Shown here: positions 1 to 9,422 of the stretch, in pieces
Position numbering within the stretch: position 1 is the first letter of the stretch
How the letters are laid out: each line of letters starts with the position of its first letter
Origin: Pseudocitrobacter cyperus
GTDB lineage: Bacteria; Pseudomonadota; Gammaproteobacteria; Enterobacterales; Enterobacteriaceae
Assembly: GCF_039889165.1 (NCBI RefSeq)
Contig: NZ_JAYMYY010000006.1
Span: 1 to 64,000, forward strand
Length of the DNA stretch: 64,000 bases
Direction of reading: 5' to 3'
Position numbers and translations under genes: made by a program
Notes under the pieces: model-generated
What the model was told of the DNA's origin: nothing
Seen by the model: only the letters and a program-made list of their open reading frames with translations
The model's database searches: none

Positions 1-4
1 GCAG

Positions 5-35
5 AAGGCCATCCGCAAGGATGGCCTTTTTGCGT
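5..35 (+). terminator. rRNA-operon-type terminator
   Basis: A 10-bp perfect stem (AAGGCCATCC / GGATGGCCTT) with a GCAA loop is followed by a T run. It closely resembles the second terminator (T2) of enterobacterial rRNA operons in the same orientation. In E. coli the rrnG operon lies just upstream of kgtP, so an rRNA operon probably ends immediately left of the window; that part is inference. Confidence 0.8.
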
Positions 36-265
36 TGCAGCGGGAAAAGCCCCGCCCACCGGGCAACACCGCGCACACAAATCCCTCACCTAAATACCCC
101 CGCTACAGCTAATCCTAATTTGTTACCTTGCTAACAAAAAACGTGATAGATATCGCAAAATAATCAATAACAATTATATAACATTTCGTTCACTGAAAAT
201 TTATCTGCGTGACGAGTTGCGCCCGGTAAGACAGATAAAACACCTGTAGCAGGAGCATAATTATA

Positions 266-1564
266 ATGACCGAAACCAGCGTAGCCGCCGAGCAGTCGCT
301 CACCGATCATGATACCCGTCGCCGGGTCATGGCCATCGTCGGGGCCTCATCAGGGAACCTTGTCGAATGGTTTGATTTTTACGTCTATTCCTTCTGTTCT
401 CTCTATTTTGCCCACATCTTTTTCCCAACCGGAAATACCACGACCCAGCTGTTACAAACCGCTGGTGTTTTTGCCGCAGGCTTTTTAATGCGCCCCATTG
501 GCGGCTGGATGTTTGGCCGTATTGCGGATCGCCATGGACGTAAAAAGTCGATGCTGATCTCTGTTTGTATGATGTGCTTTGGCTCGCTGGTGATTGCCTG
601 CCTGCCGGGATATGACACGATTGGAACCTGGGCTCCCGCGTTGCTTCTGCTGGCTCGCCTGTTCCAGGGGCTTTCTGTCGGCGGTGAATATGGCACCAGC
701 GCAACGTATATGAGTGAAGTCGCAGTAGAAGGCCGTAAAGGCTTCTATGCCTCATTCCAGTATGTGACGCTGATTGGTGGTCAACTGATGGCGCTACTGG
801 TCGTTGTGGTGCTGCAGAATGTTCTGAGTAGTGAGGATCTACATAGCTGGGGCTGGCGTATTCCGTTCGCGCTGGGTGCAGTATTAGCGATTGTAGCACT
901 GTGGCTACGTCGTCAGTTGGATGAAACATCCCAAAAAGAGACCCGTACTTTGAAAGAGGCGGGTTCATTCAAAGGCCTGTGGCGTAACCGTAAAGCCTTC
1001 GTTATGGTGCTGGGCTTTACGGCTGGCGGATCGCTGATTTTTTATACTTTTACTACCTATATGCAGAAGTATCTGGTTAATACTGCCGGGATGGATCCGA
1101 AAGTCGCCAGTATCATTATGACCGCTGCACTGTTCGTCTATATGCTGGCTCAACCGCTGTTTGGTTTACTCTCTGATAAGATTGGTCGCCGTGCATCGAT
1201 GCTCTGTTTTGGCTCGCTGGCGACGCTATTTACCGTTCCAATTTTATCCGCCTTGCAGAATGTAACCTCACCGTTTGCCGCATTCGCATTGGTGTTGTGT
1301 GCGTTGTTGATCACCAGCTTCTATACCTCCATCAGCGGGATCCTGAAAGCCGAAATGTTCCCGGCTCAGGTTCGTGCGTTGGGGGTTGGCCTTTCTTATG
1401 CGGTGGCAAATGCGCTGTTTGGTGGTTCAGCCGAGTATGTTGCGCTGTCGTTGAAGTCGATTGGCTTTGAATCGGCCTTCTTCTGGTATGTGACCGCGAT
1501 GACGGCACTCGCCTTCCTGGTCTCCCTGATGCTACACCGAAAAGGTAAAGGATTGCGTCTGTAG
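266..1564 (+). CDS. kgtP: alpha-ketoglutarate/proton symporter KgtP
   Basis: Inner-membrane major facilitator superfamily permease that imports 2-oxoglutarate with protons. The 432 residues equal the E. coli length. The MFS loop 2-3 signature RIADRHGRKK lies at residues 85-94, within about 12 hydrophobic segments and a long hydrophilic N-terminus (about 20 residues), as in the metabolite:H+ symporter family (ProP, ShiA). A GCAGGAG ribosome site precedes the ATG. The gene stands alone, downstream of an rRNA-type terminator and converging on yfiM with only 2 bp between the stop codons. Assignment rests on near-identity to the remembered E. coli protein and on position. Confidence 0.95.
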   Translation: MTETSVAAEQSLTDHDTRRRVMAIVGASSGNLVEWFDFYVYSFCSLYFAHIFFPTGNTTTQLLQTAGVFAAGFLMRPIGGWMFGRIADRHGRKKSMLISVCMMCFGSLVIACLPGYDTIGTWAPALLLLARLFQGLSVGGEYGTSATYMSEVAVEGRKGFYASFQYVTLIGGQLMALLVVVVLQNVLSSEDLHSWGWRIPFALGAVLAIVALWLRRQLDETSQKETRTLKEAGSFKGLWRNRKAFVMVLGFTAGGSLIFYTFTTYMQKYLVNTAGMDPKVASIIMTAALFVYMLAQPLFGLLSDKIGRRASMLCFGSLATLFTVPILSALQNVTSPFAAFALVLCALLITSFYTSISGILKAEMFPAQVRALGVGLSYAVANALFGGSAEYVALSLKSIGFESAFFWYVTAMTALAFLVSLMLHRKGKGLRL

Positions 1565-1566
1565 GA

Positions 1567-1893
1567 TTAGTGTTGCGCCAGTTGCCACACAGCATAGCCT
1601 GTTGTGGCACCGGCGACGTCCCACGCGAAATCTTTCCAGCTCCAGCCGCTCCCTTCTGGGCGGCTGTCCCAAAGTTCTTTTGATGCTCCAAGGCTCAGCG
1701 AAAACATCACACCCAGCATTGCGCTGCGATCGCGGTTCACTCCCTGATGTTGAAAGTATTCATTTCCGGCGGCAGAGAGCATGGCTGAACCCAGGAAATG
1801 CTGGGCTTTATCCTGTCCTGTCCAGTTGTCATTCGCCATATGGCTGCAACCACTCAGGGTCAAAAGCGAAAAGAGGAGAAAAAGGGAACGCAT
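1567..1893 (-). CDS. yfiM: small outer-membrane lipoprotein YfiM
   Basis: Predicted lipoprotein of 108 residues. The N-terminus is a short signal peptide ending in the lipobox LSGC (Cys16), after which the mature protein begins CSHMAND. The body carries the YfiM-family stretch SLGASKELWDSRPEGSGWSW and a C-terminal AGATTGYAVWQL segment that could pack in a membrane. An AGGAG site sits just before the ATG. It lies downstream of pssA on the same strand but behind a strong hairpin terminator, so it is likely expressed partly by read-through or its own promoter. No biochemical function is known to me. Confidence 0.88.
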   Translation of the reverse strand: MRSLFLLFSLLTLSGCSHMANDNWTGQDKAQHFLGSAMLSAAGNEYFQHQGVNRDRSAMLGVMFSLSLGASKELWDSRPEGSGWSWKDFAWDVAGATTGYAVWQLAQH

Positions 1894-1905
1894 GAATCAT
1901 CTCCT

Positions 1906-1932
1906 GAAAAAAAGCCCCGCACTGGACGGGGC
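1906..1932 (-). terminator. pssA terminator
   Basis: On the minus strand a GCCCCG / CGGGGC stem is followed by seven T residues, placed just after the pssA stop codon and before yfiM. It looks like a standard intrinsic terminator. Confidence 0.8.
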
Positions 1933-1938
1933 GACTCT

Positions 1939-3294
1939 TTAAAGGATACGGCTGATCAAGCGGTCGATACGAATGCGTCGCAGACGGCGGATCAGTTTGC
2001 GTACTTTCACCGGGTAATCAGCAATGCTTTGCAAGTCACGATAGTGATTGACCACAGTGGTATGGGCGCGGATAAGTTTCAATTCCTTCTCGCGTTTTTC
2101 CCGCAGTTTGTGCTGTGGGTCATGGATCAGAATTGCATTTTCGAGATCCAGACGCCAGGCGCGTGGATTAAGATTGTTGCCGGTCAGCAGCATCCATTCA
2201 TCATCAACCCACATCCCTTTCAGGTGATAGCTGTTATCGCCATCTTTCCACAGGCGCACAACTAACTGGTCAGTGTTGACGTAGTACTGTAAACGGCTCA
2301 GGAAACGACGTAGGTTGATTTCGTACAGATACGGCAGTGCACCGATAATTTTGAATGGTTCATTTTCCGGGATGAAGAAATCGTTCGCCGTTTTATCGCC
2401 AACGATAATTTCGACCTTTTTGCCTTCACGCAGCAGGCGAATGATATTGCGCACTAACAACGCAGGCAGGTTGAAATAGGGTGTGCAGATCGTCAGCTTA
2501 TGCTCGGCGCACGGCATCAGATGGAAAATGGTTTTATTCAGCAAGCTGGTTTTACCCAGACCAACCAGCGGCGTAACGGAGAGCTGTTCGTCATCGGCGT
2601 TGCCCAGATAATGGTATCCCGTATCACGCAGTTCCTGGCGATAAAGGCGAATATCGTTTTTGATTTCCGGGCTTTTTGGTCGGCAACTGTCATCAAGGCG
2701 GTTAACACCGCGACCTTCCACTAAATTTTGCCCGACCCAGTCATACATGATGTCCGCCATTTGCGGATTACGAATGCACTGATAGCGGTCGTAACGGTAT
2801 TTATCATGCTGATGGAGGTAGACATCATTGATGCTCGCGCCGCTGTACAGCACGCTGTCATCAATAATAAAGCCTTTGAAATGGAGAACACCCAGCGCTT
2901 CACGGGTGTTAATCGGAACGCCATAAACCGGCACGTCGACGCCCGGATTTTCATGCGCCATGCGGCAGTACCAGTCTGCATTGGTATTTGAGGCGGCGGC
3001 GCCGATACGGCCACGCTGCGCGCGGTGCCAGTCAACCAGTACTTTTACTTCCAGCTCGGGCCGTTGACGTTTTGCATCATACAGCGCCTGTAAAATCGCC
3101 TTCCCTGCATCGTCCTGCTCCAGATAGAGTGCGACAATACAAATGCGTCGAGTAGCGCCAGCGATTTTTGCCAGCAGCGCTTGCCGGAAATCGGCAGGCG
3201 CATAGAAAAACTCAATATCATCAACTGACTGAGAAAGCTTGGGTAGCTGGGCAAGGTGTTGTTGATGTTTATTACGCTTAAATTTTGACAACAT
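1939..3294 (-). CDS. pssA: CDP-diacylglycerol--serine O-phosphatidyltransferase PssA
   Basis: Phosphatidylserine synthase makes phosphatidylserine from CDP-diacylglycerol and serine, the first committed step to phosphatidylethanolamine. The protein associates peripherally with the inner membrane. Two phospholipase-D-type HKD motifs are visible, HFKGFIIDD near residue 138 and HLKGMWVDD near residue 357, and the C-terminus is very basic (VRKLIRRLRRIRIDRL). A GTG at 3297 immediately precedes the ATG at 3294 in frame; I use the ATG, giving 451 residues as in E. coli, but the GTG is possible. Transcribed alone, with a terminator before yfiM. Confidence 0.95.
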   Translation of the reverse strand: MLSKFKRNKHQQHLAQLPKLSQSVDDIEFFYAPADFRQALLAKIAGATRRICIVALYLEQDDAGKAILQALYDAKRQRPELEVKVLVDWHRAQRGRIGAAASNTNADWYCRMAHENPGVDVPVYGVPINTREALGVLHFKGFIIDDSVLYSGASINDVYLHQHDKYRYDRYQCIRNPQMADIMYDWVGQNLVEGRGVNRLDDSCRPKSPEIKNDIRLYRQELRDTGYHYLGNADDEQLSVTPLVGLGKTSLLNKTIFHLMPCAEHKLTICTPYFNLPALLVRNIIRLLREGKKVEIIVGDKTANDFFIPENEPFKIIGALPYLYEINLRRFLSRLQYYVNTDQLVVRLWKDGDNSYHLKGMWVDDEWMLLTGNNLNPRAWRLDLENAILIHDPQHKLREKREKELKLIRAHTTVVNHYRDLQSIADYPVKVRKLIRRLRRIRIDRLISRIL

Positions 3295-3402
3295 CACAGT
3301 GCGTTTCTTCTCTGTTTTAGTGAAGGGTCCTCTGTACCAGGCAGACGACGTAAGCGGGCAATAATACCATCTCTGTCGGTCAAGGGTAACATTTCCAGCA
3401 AC

Positions 3403-6054
3403 TTAGTCATGACTTAGCTTCAGAGACAGGCCAACGATACCGTCTTCCAGTTGGATATCGACGTCAAATCCCAGTTTACGTGCCAGCGCAATCATTCCAC
3501 GATTGTTGGGCATCGTAATGCCATTTAAGCGTTGCAAACCGTGACCGCGGGTATAGTTGATCAGTTTTTCCAGTAACCGTCCCCCCAGCCCCAACCCTTT
3601 CAGATCGGAACGCACCAACACCGCAAACTCAGCATCAATGTTATCCGGGTCGGAGATCGCACGGGTAACGCCGAGGATCTCCGTCTGCTCTGCGGTCGTA
3701 TGAACCGCAACGAATGCCATTTCACGATCGTAGTCGATCTGGGTCATGTTCGCTAAATCATCGTGGGTAAATTCGTTGATCTCGCTAAAGTAACGATAGT
3801 AGAGATCTTCTTTCGTCACCCTGGCGATAAACTGCTGTAAAAGGGGTTCATCCTCGGGAAGAATTGGCCGGAACAGACAGCGTTCGCCATTCTTCATCGT
3901 TATCCACTCTTCGAGTTGTTGCGGATATGGGCGTACTGCCAGGCGACTTTCACTGTCGCCTTCATATGGCGCGATATCCAGCGTAACGTCGAGGGCGGTA
4001 AATTCATTGCCCGATGCCAGCAGCGGGTGGATATCCAGACGCTGAATTTCCGGGCAATCGACGATTAAGTTTGACACCTGCACCAGCAGGCGGCTTAAGC
4101 CTGGAATATCGAGTGCTCGCAGTGCGCTGCGTCCACGGATCTTCCTGCTCTTAATCGCCTGAATAACCAGATAGCGCGCCAGCGTCATATTCAACGGTGG
4201 CAGGGCGACCACCGCTTGTTCTTCCGGCCGCCACTCAACGCCGCCTTCGCCCAGCATAATTAATGGGCCGAATACCGGGTCGTGTTCAACGACGACGCGC
4301 AGTTCCTGAGCTCCTGCACGGTTGGCCATGCTTTGCACCAGCAGGCCGTCAATGCGCGCCTGGGGCCATGTCATTTTAACGCGATCGAGAATGGCATCCG
4401 CCGCCTGCTGTACTTCTGCCGCTGTGCGTAAGTAAAGCATGACTCCCTGAACTTCCGACTTATGGGGAATGTCCGGTGAACGCAGTTTCAACGCGACCGG
4501 ATAACCGATCTGCTCGGCGATATGTACGGCTTCGATGCTGTCAGAGGCGATCCAGGTGGGGAGGGTGTGCATGCCGTAAGCCTGCAGAGCAGGGCGGACT
4601 TCATGCGTATCCAGTGTGCGTATTTTATTGTTGAGCGCTTGTTGAAGCAGGTCATGCACCAGGTTGGTATTTGCTGTTGGGCTTTGCGGCAGAGCGGGGG
4701 TTTCACGTAGTTGTTTCTGGTTACGTCGATACTCCACCATATGCATGAACGCAGTAATCGTACCTTCCGGTGTGCGATAGGTGGGGATACCTGCATCACT
4801 AAAGAGTCGGCGCGCTTCAATGGAAGAGTATTCCCCGCACCAGTTCGTCAGCACACTAATGTAGTGCCCACGAGGATGGCGTTTGATGGCATCAATCAGC
4901 GCTATTGCGCTTTCAGTGCCGGTGGCTGTGGCGCTGGGAGAGTGGATCACCAATAGCGCATCCAGATCCTGGCTATCGAGCAGCGTATTGACCGCTGTAA
5001 TATAGTGCTCAATGCTGGCGTTATCACGCAGATCCAGCGGGTTTCCCGCTTCGACAGGTGCTGGCAATAACGCGGTCAGTTTGGCCAGCGTTTCTTCGCT
5101 GAGCGTAGCCAGTTTGCCGTTACGCGCCCACAGTTGATCGAGTGCCAGCGCTGCCGGAGCCGCACCATTGCTGATAATCATTAATCGTTCGCCACGCAAC
5201 GGCCGCATATGGCTTAAGGTTTCGACGGCAGAAAAAAGCTCATGGGTATCACGCACGCGCAATAATCCTGCACGCTGGATGGCAGCATCCCAGGCGGGAT
5301 CCAGCCCTGTGCCGGCGTGAAGCAGACGCTGCGCTGCCGGACTACGCCCGCTTTTAATCACCAGTATTGGCTTATTACGAGAGGCGCTGCGGGCGGCAGA
5401 AACAAAACGCCGGGCATCACTTAAATGTTCCAGATAGAGCAGAATGGCGCTGGTTTTGCCGTCTCGGGCAAGGAAATCAAGCAGGTCGTCTACATCGATA
5501 TCCAGGCTGTCGCCAAGTGCAATAAAGTAGGAGAACCCCATCTCTCGCTGCTGGGCCCAATCAAGGATCGTATTGGAAACCGCCGCTGACTGGGAGATAA
5601 ACGCCAGTTTTCCTTTGCGAATCGGTACCGGGGAAAAACTGGCGTTCAACCCCTGCCACGGTGCCAGTAATCCCAGACTGTTTGGCCCCAGCAGGCGCAT
5701 CTGATAGCGAGCGGCACAGGCGGTTAATTCGGCAAACTGCTCAGGAAGAGATGAGAGAATTATGCAGGTTTTACACCCTTTCTCACCTAATGCTTCCAGT
5801 AATTCGAGATTTCGCTTCGCATGGGTACAGAGCACGGCAAGATCGGGAGAAAATGGCAGGCTGGATATAGTCGGCCAGGCCAGGACGCCAAGCACTGCTT
5901 TCCAGGCTGGCGTCACCGGCATCACGGGGCCGGTAAAACCACCGGCTAATAGATTACGCATCATCAGAAAGCCAGCGCGTTGCGGCTTCATTGAGGCGCC
6001 AATCACGGCAATCGATTTAGGTCGAAGAAGTGCTTCCAGCCCACGTTGACTCAT
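3403..6054 (-). CDS. patZ: protein lysine acetyltransferase Pat (PatZ/YfiQ)
   Basis: Acetyl-CoA-dependent protein lysine acetyltransferase that modifies central metabolic enzymes such as acetyl-CoA synthetase. Domains in order: CoA-binding Rossmann domain (about 8-130, starting LLRPKSIAVIGAS), succinyl-CoA-ligase-like domain, ATP-grasp region (about 490-700) and a C-terminal GNAT acetyltransferase domain (about 725-880) with the acetyl-CoA loop RSDLKGLGLGGRLL. The 883 residues match the family's usual 880-890. It lies 35 bp after tapT on the same strand, so the two are probably co-transcribed. In E. coli the ligase part is inactive and CoA sensing is proposed; this is family knowledge, not seen here. 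Confidence 0.94.
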   Translation of the reverse strand: MSQRGLEALLRPKSIAVIGASMKPQRAGFLMMRNLLAGGFTGPVMPVTPAWKAVLGVLAWPTISSLPFSPDLAVLCTHAKRNLELLEALGEKGCKTCIILSSLPEQFAELTACAARYQMRLLGPNSLGLLAPWQGLNASFSPVPIRKGKLAFISQSAAVSNTILDWAQQREMGFSYFIALGDSLDIDVDDLLDFLARDGKTSAILLYLEHLSDARRFVSAARSASRNKPILVIKSGRSPAAQRLLHAGTGLDPAWDAAIQRAGLLRVRDTHELFSAVETLSHMRPLRGERLMIISNGAAPAALALDQLWARNGKLATLSEETLAKLTALLPAPVEAGNPLDLRDNASIEHYITAVNTLLDSQDLDALLVIHSPSATATGTESAIALIDAIKRHPRGHYISVLTNWCGEYSSIEARRLFSDAGIPTYRTPEGTITAFMHMVEYRRNQKQLRETPALPQSPTANTNLVHDLLQQALNNKIRTLDTHEVRPALQAYGMHTLPTWIASDSIEAVHIAEQIGYPVALKLRSPDIPHKSEVQGVMLYLRTAAEVQQAADAILDRVKMTWPQARIDGLLVQSMANRAGAQELRVVVEHDPVFGPLIMLGEGGVEWRPEEQAVVALPPLNMTLARYLVIQAIKSRKIRGRSALRALDIPGLSRLLVQVSNLIVDCPEIQRLDIHPLLASGNEFTALDVTLDIAPYEGDSESRLAVRPYPQQLEEWITMKNGERCLFRPILPEDEPLLQQFIARVTKEDLYYRYFSEINEFTHDDLANMTQIDYDREMAFVAVHTTAEQTEILGVTRAISDPDNIDAEFAVLVRSDLKGLGLGGRLLEKLINYTRGHGLQRLNGITMPNNRGMIALARKLGFDVDIQLEDGIVGLSLKLSHD

Positions 6055-6089
6055 TCCGGCTTCCCTCAGGTATAAGCATCCGTATGAGT

Positions 6090-6788
6090 CTAAACGTTTT
6101 CCTCAGGTTGTGCTGTGATGCTTCCCTTATGCTGGGTTTTTCCTGCCAGATAACGAGTACGAAAACGCGCAAAATGTTCGCCTAACGCACCGGCGGCTTC
6201 GGTATCACCTGCGAGGTCAAGCAGCGCCATTGCGACTTCTGCTGTGCAATATTGTCCATCGGCGTGGGCTTCCCTTAGCCCATAAGCGGAAACGCGCGAC
6301 AAATCGACGGAAATGACCGGGAAGGTATCCAGCCACGGGCTCTTGCGAAACATTTTTCGCGCCTCGGTCCAGGTGCCGTCGAGCATAATAAATAAAGGCG
6401 GCTTACCCACTTTTGGCGAGGTCAGTATTTCTCTATTCGCATCCGCATAGGAGGCAGGGAAAACGACAACGGGCTGATAAGCCGGGTTGTTGACCAGTTC
6501 CAGTAGCGCAGCAGGCGGTTCGGTACGCGACCATTGAAACGCGGCGGTATCCGGAAGGATATCGGCAATCAATCGTCCGGTATTGCTGGGTTTCATGGGT
6601 TCGGTATCAAACATCACCAGACAAAAACGGCTGGTGGCGCTGCGCGGTTGCAGGGTATCGCATAAACACTGCTTTAGCGGTAACAGGCAGCGTTGGCAGC
6701 GGCGAATACGATTGCCGCGGGCGAGAAAAGGGCGCGTGGCGCGGGCCAGGCGTTCTGCCCGGAGTTGCAGTACAGCGTTTGGAGTCAT
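6090..6788 (-). CDS. tapT: tRNA-uridine aminocarboxypropyltransferase TapT (YfiP)
   Basis: DTW-domain enzyme that transfers the 3-amino-3-carboxypropyl group of S-adenosylmethionine to U47 of several tRNAs (acp3U). The family motif appears as MLDGTWTEARKM in the middle of the protein. An N-terminal cysteine cluster (CQRCLLPLKQCLC, about residues 31-43) is typical and probably binds zinc. The 232 residues match E. coli YfiP along the whole length. It is the first gene of a probable tapT-patZ operon. The function comes from work on the E. coli and Thermus families, recalled rather than derived here. Confidence 0.92.
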   Translation of the reverse strand: MTPNAVLQLRAERLARATRPFLARGNRIRRCQRCLLPLKQCLCDTLQPRSATSRFCLVMFDTEPMKPSNTGRLIADILPDTAAFQWSRTEPPAALLELVNNPAYQPVVVFPASYADANREILTSPKVGKPPLFIMLDGTWTEARKMFRKSPWLDTFPVISVDLSRVSAYGLREAHADGQYCTAEVAMALLDLAGDTEAAGALGEHFARFRTRYLAGKTQHKGSITAQPEENV

Positions 6789-6825
6789 GGCAATAGCACT
6801 GGAAAAAGGCTATTGTCGCAGAGGT

Positions 6826-6852
6826 GAAAACGGGGCACAAGATGCGCCCCGC
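6826..6852 (-). terminator. trxC terminator
   Basis: On the minus strand, just after the trxC stop, CGGGGC and GCCCCG form a six-base-pair stem, followed by GTTTTC-like T-rich sequence. It separates trxC from tapT. Confidence 0.65.
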
Positions 6853-6857
6853 GGATG

Positions 6858-7283
6858 TTATGCCTCGAGAGCTTCGTTAAGCCAGCTCTCAAAGGGGGCC
6901 TTAGGTACAGCGCCATTGAGCATGTCGATCATTTCGCCATTTTTGAAAATCATAATGGTCGGAATGCTGCGGATGCGAAAACGGGCGCTAAGCTCGCGTT
7001 CCGCTTCGGTGTTCACCTTGATAAAGCGCATTTTTCCACTGCGTTCTTCCGCCACATCCTCAAAGATCGGCGCGAAATTACGGCATGGGCCACACCACGG
7101 TGCCCAGAAATCAATAACGATGGGCAGATCATCTTTCAGCAGCTTGTCCAGCGTCGCGTCAGTGGCGTTGATCACATCGCCATCAAACAGATCATGACCA
7201 CAGCGTCCACATTTTGCCGCATCATTAATACGATCTTCAGGTATGCGGTTAACAGCCTGACAGTGGGCACAAACGGTATTCAT
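6858..7283 (-). CDS. trxC: thioredoxin 2 TrxC
   Basis: Cytoplasmic thioredoxin that reduces protein disulfides and is induced by oxidative stress in E. coli through OxyR. The active site WCGPC is at residues 63-67. An N-terminal zinc-binding extension has two CxxC pairs (Cys5/Cys8 and Cys25/Cys28), the feature that distinguishes TrxC from TrxA. The length of 141 residues compares with 139 in E. coli. It is transcribed alone, divergent from yfiF across about 200 bp. I did not identify a convincing OxyR site by eye. Confidence 0.96.
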   Translation of the reverse strand: MNTVCAHCQAVNRIPEDRINDAAKCGRCGHDLFDGDVINATDATLDKLLKDDLPIVIDFWAPWCGPCRNFAPIFEDVAEERSGKMRFIKVNTEAERELSARFRIRSIPTIMIFKNGEMIDMLNGAVPKAPFESWLNEALEA

Positions 7284-7487
7284 AACTAACCTCTGGGTAG
7301 TAGGGTTGCTGAACGGCGAGGTCGCCGAATGTTTCTGTAATGTTACATATTATCGGCGAGACTGTTTTATTCGACAATGCGGTTTACTCAATGAGTACAA
7401 TAGTCACCATCTTTGATATGAAGTAATGGCTATGCGCTACTACATCAGGTAATCTGCGCGCTTCGCGCAGCGCAGGTGGAGAAAAAT

Positions 7488-8546
7488 ATGAGCGACGAAC
7501 TGAAGAACAAAAACGGCAAAGTCAAAGTGATGTATGTCCGCAGTGATGATGACTCGGATAAACGCACCCATAATCCGCGTACAGGAAAAGGCGGTGGCCG
7601 TCCGGGTACACGTGCCGAAGGTGGTCGCCGTCCTGCCCGTGACGACAGAAAAGGCCCGAACCGCGAACGCAGTCGCGATCGTGACGATCGCGGTGAACGC
7701 GATAGCTCACCGTGGCGCACGGTTTCCCGCGCTCCGGGTGATGAGACCCCGGTAAAAGCCGATCACGGTGGCATCAGCGGTAAAAGCTTTATCGACCCGG
7801 AAGTATTACGCCGTCAGCGTGCGGAAGAGACGCGCGTTTACGGTGAAAACGCCTGCCAGGCTCTGTTCCAGAGCCGCCCGGATGCTATCGTTCGCGCCTG
7901 GTTTATCCAGAGCGTCACTCCGCGTTTTAAAGAAGCGCTGCGCTGGATGGCGGCAAACCGTAAAGCCTATCATGTGGTTGATGAAGAGGAACTGGCGAAA
8001 GCGTCCGGTACCGAACACCACGGCGGCGTTTGCTTCCTGATCAAGAAACGTAGCGGCACGTCCGTTCAGCAGTGGGTTGCTAAAAGTAGCGATACCGACT
8101 GTGTGCTGGCGCTGGAAGATGTCGGCAACCCGCACAACCTGGGCGCGATGATGCGTAGCTGTGCGCATTTCGGCATTAAAGGCCTGCTGCTGCAGGACGC
8201 TGGCGTACTGGAGTCTGGTGCGGCAATCCGTACCGCAGAAGGCGGCGCTGAGCATGTTCAGCCGATCACCGGCGATAGCTTCATTGATGCGCTGGATGAT
8301 TTCCGCAAAGCGGGCTATGCCATTGTGACCACCTCAAGTCGCGCCGAGACATCGCTGTTTAAAGCAGAGTTGCCGAAGAAAATGGTGCTGGTGTTAGGTC
8401 AGGAGCGCGATGGTCTGTCTGATGCCGCTCTGTCGAGCGCCGATCTGAGCGTATCAATCGACGGTACTGGTGCGGTAGAAAGCCTGAACGTCTCCGTGGC
8501 GACCGGTATTCTCCTCGGGGAGTGGTGGCGTCAGAATAAGGCCTGA
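7488..8546 (+). CDS. yfiF: SPOUT-family tRNA/rRNA methyltransferase YfiF
   Basis: Predicted S-adenosylmethionine-dependent RNA 2'-O-methyltransferase. After a disordered, Arg/Gly/Asp-rich N-terminus (about residues 20-80), an SpoU substrate-binding domain (about 115-190) and a C-terminal knotted SPOUT domain follow, with ALEDVGNPHNLGAMMR, LVLGQERDGL and ESLNVSVATGILL as the three SpoU motifs. I chose ATG 7488 over GTG 7476 because AGGTGGAG sits at the right distance and the protein then aligns with the E. coli start. It is 352 residues against about 345 in E. coli; the extra length is in the disordered RERSRDRDDRGERD tract. The substrate is unknown to me. Confidence 0.92.
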   Translation: MSDELKNKNGKVKVMYVRSDDDSDKRTHNPRTGKGGGRPGTRAEGGRRPARDDRKGPNRERSRDRDDRGERDSSPWRTVSRAPGDETPVKADHGGISGKSFIDPEVLRRQRAEETRVYGENACQALFQSRPDAIVRAWFIQSVTPRFKEALRWMAANRKAYHVVDEEELAKASGTEHHGGVCFLIKKRSGTSVQQWVAKSSDTDCVLALEDVGNPHNLGAMMRSCAHFGIKGLLLQDAGVLESGAAIRTAEGGAEHVQPITGDSFIDALDDFRKAGYAIVTTSSRAETSLFKAELPKKMVLVLGQERDGLSDAALSSADLSVSIDGTGAVESLNVSVATGILLGEWWRQNKA

Positions 8547-8561
8547 TAGTGAGCCATATAT

Positions 8562-8592
8562 AAAAAATGCCAGCATTGCGCTGGCATTTTTT
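8562..8592. terminator. bidirectional terminator between yfiF and ung
   Basis: The 12-bp perfect inverted repeat AAAAATGCCAGC / GCTGGCATTTTT with a 5-nt loop has A and T runs on both sides, so it can end transcription of both convergent genes. Confidence 0.85.
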
Positions 8593-9282
8593 TTACTCAC
8601 TTTCCGCCGGTAATACGGGCATCCAGTCAATCGGCGCTTCACCGCGCTGTGCCAGCCATTCGTTAGTCTGGACAAAGTGGTTACAACCGAAGAAGCCACG
8701 GTGGGCGGAAAGCGGTGATGGATGTGGCGCTTTCAGTACGCGATGACGCTGGGTATCAATAATCGCGCCTTTCTTCTGGGCATGCGATCCCCATAATAAA
8801 AAGACCACGCCTTCCCTGTGTTGGTTAATCAGGCTAATCACTTTATCCGTAAATGTTTCCCAGCCCAGACTGGCGTGGGAATGAGCCTGACCTGCACGAA
8901 CCGTGAGTACTGTGTTAAGCAACAACACACCCTGACGCGCCCAGCTTTCCAGATAACCATGTGCCGGGCGGCTAAAGCCCGGAACTGAACCCTCCAGCTC
9001 TTTATACATATTAAGCAGGGAAGGCGGGGTGGCGATACCCGGGCGAACAGAAAAGGCGAGCCCGTGAGCCTGGCCCGGCCCATGGTAGGGGTCCTGGCCT
9101 AAAATCACGACCTTCACATCGCTGAGTTCAGTGAAACGAAAGGCGTTAAACACATCTTTTTGCGGTGGATAGATAGTCATACCCGCCTGGCGTTCGTTGG
9201 CGACGGTTGCCAGAGTGTTCAGAAAATAGGGTTGCTGTTTCTCATCAGCCAGCACATCGTGCCAGGTTAAAGGGGCGCTCAT
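8593..9282 (-). CDS. ung: uracil-DNA glycosylase Ung
   Basis: Family 1 uracil-DNA glycosylase removes uracil from DNA and starts base-excision repair. The catalytic water-activating motif GQDPYHG has Asp at residue 64, and the DNA-intercalation motif HPSPLSAHRGFFG carries the active-site His. The length of 229 residues is that of E. coli. A GGAGAGCGAG Shine-Dalgarno sequence precedes the ATG. It is monocistronic, convergent with yfiF across a shared terminator. Confidence 0.97.
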   Translation of the reverse strand: MSAPLTWHDVLADEKQQPYFLNTLATVANERQAGMTIYPPQKDVFNAFRFTELSDVKVVILGQDPYHGPGQAHGLAFSVRPGIATPPSLLNMYKELEGSVPGFSRPAHGYLESWARQGVLLLNTVLTVRAGQAHSHASLGWETFTDKVISLINQHREGVVFLLWGSHAQKKGAIIDTQRHRVLKAPHPSPLSAHRGFFGCNHFVQTNEWLAQRGEAPIDWMPVLPAESE

Positions 9283-9422
9283 CTCGCTCTCCTGCGGATT
9301 ATCATGCAGATAGCTTAACTGCTTCTTTCTCCATCACAAAATCGTCTGTAGAGAAAAGCACATGCACATTAAAAAAATTTGAAAATTTACAGGTAAAATG
9401 AGGCTCTGGTGCGCGGCATAAC

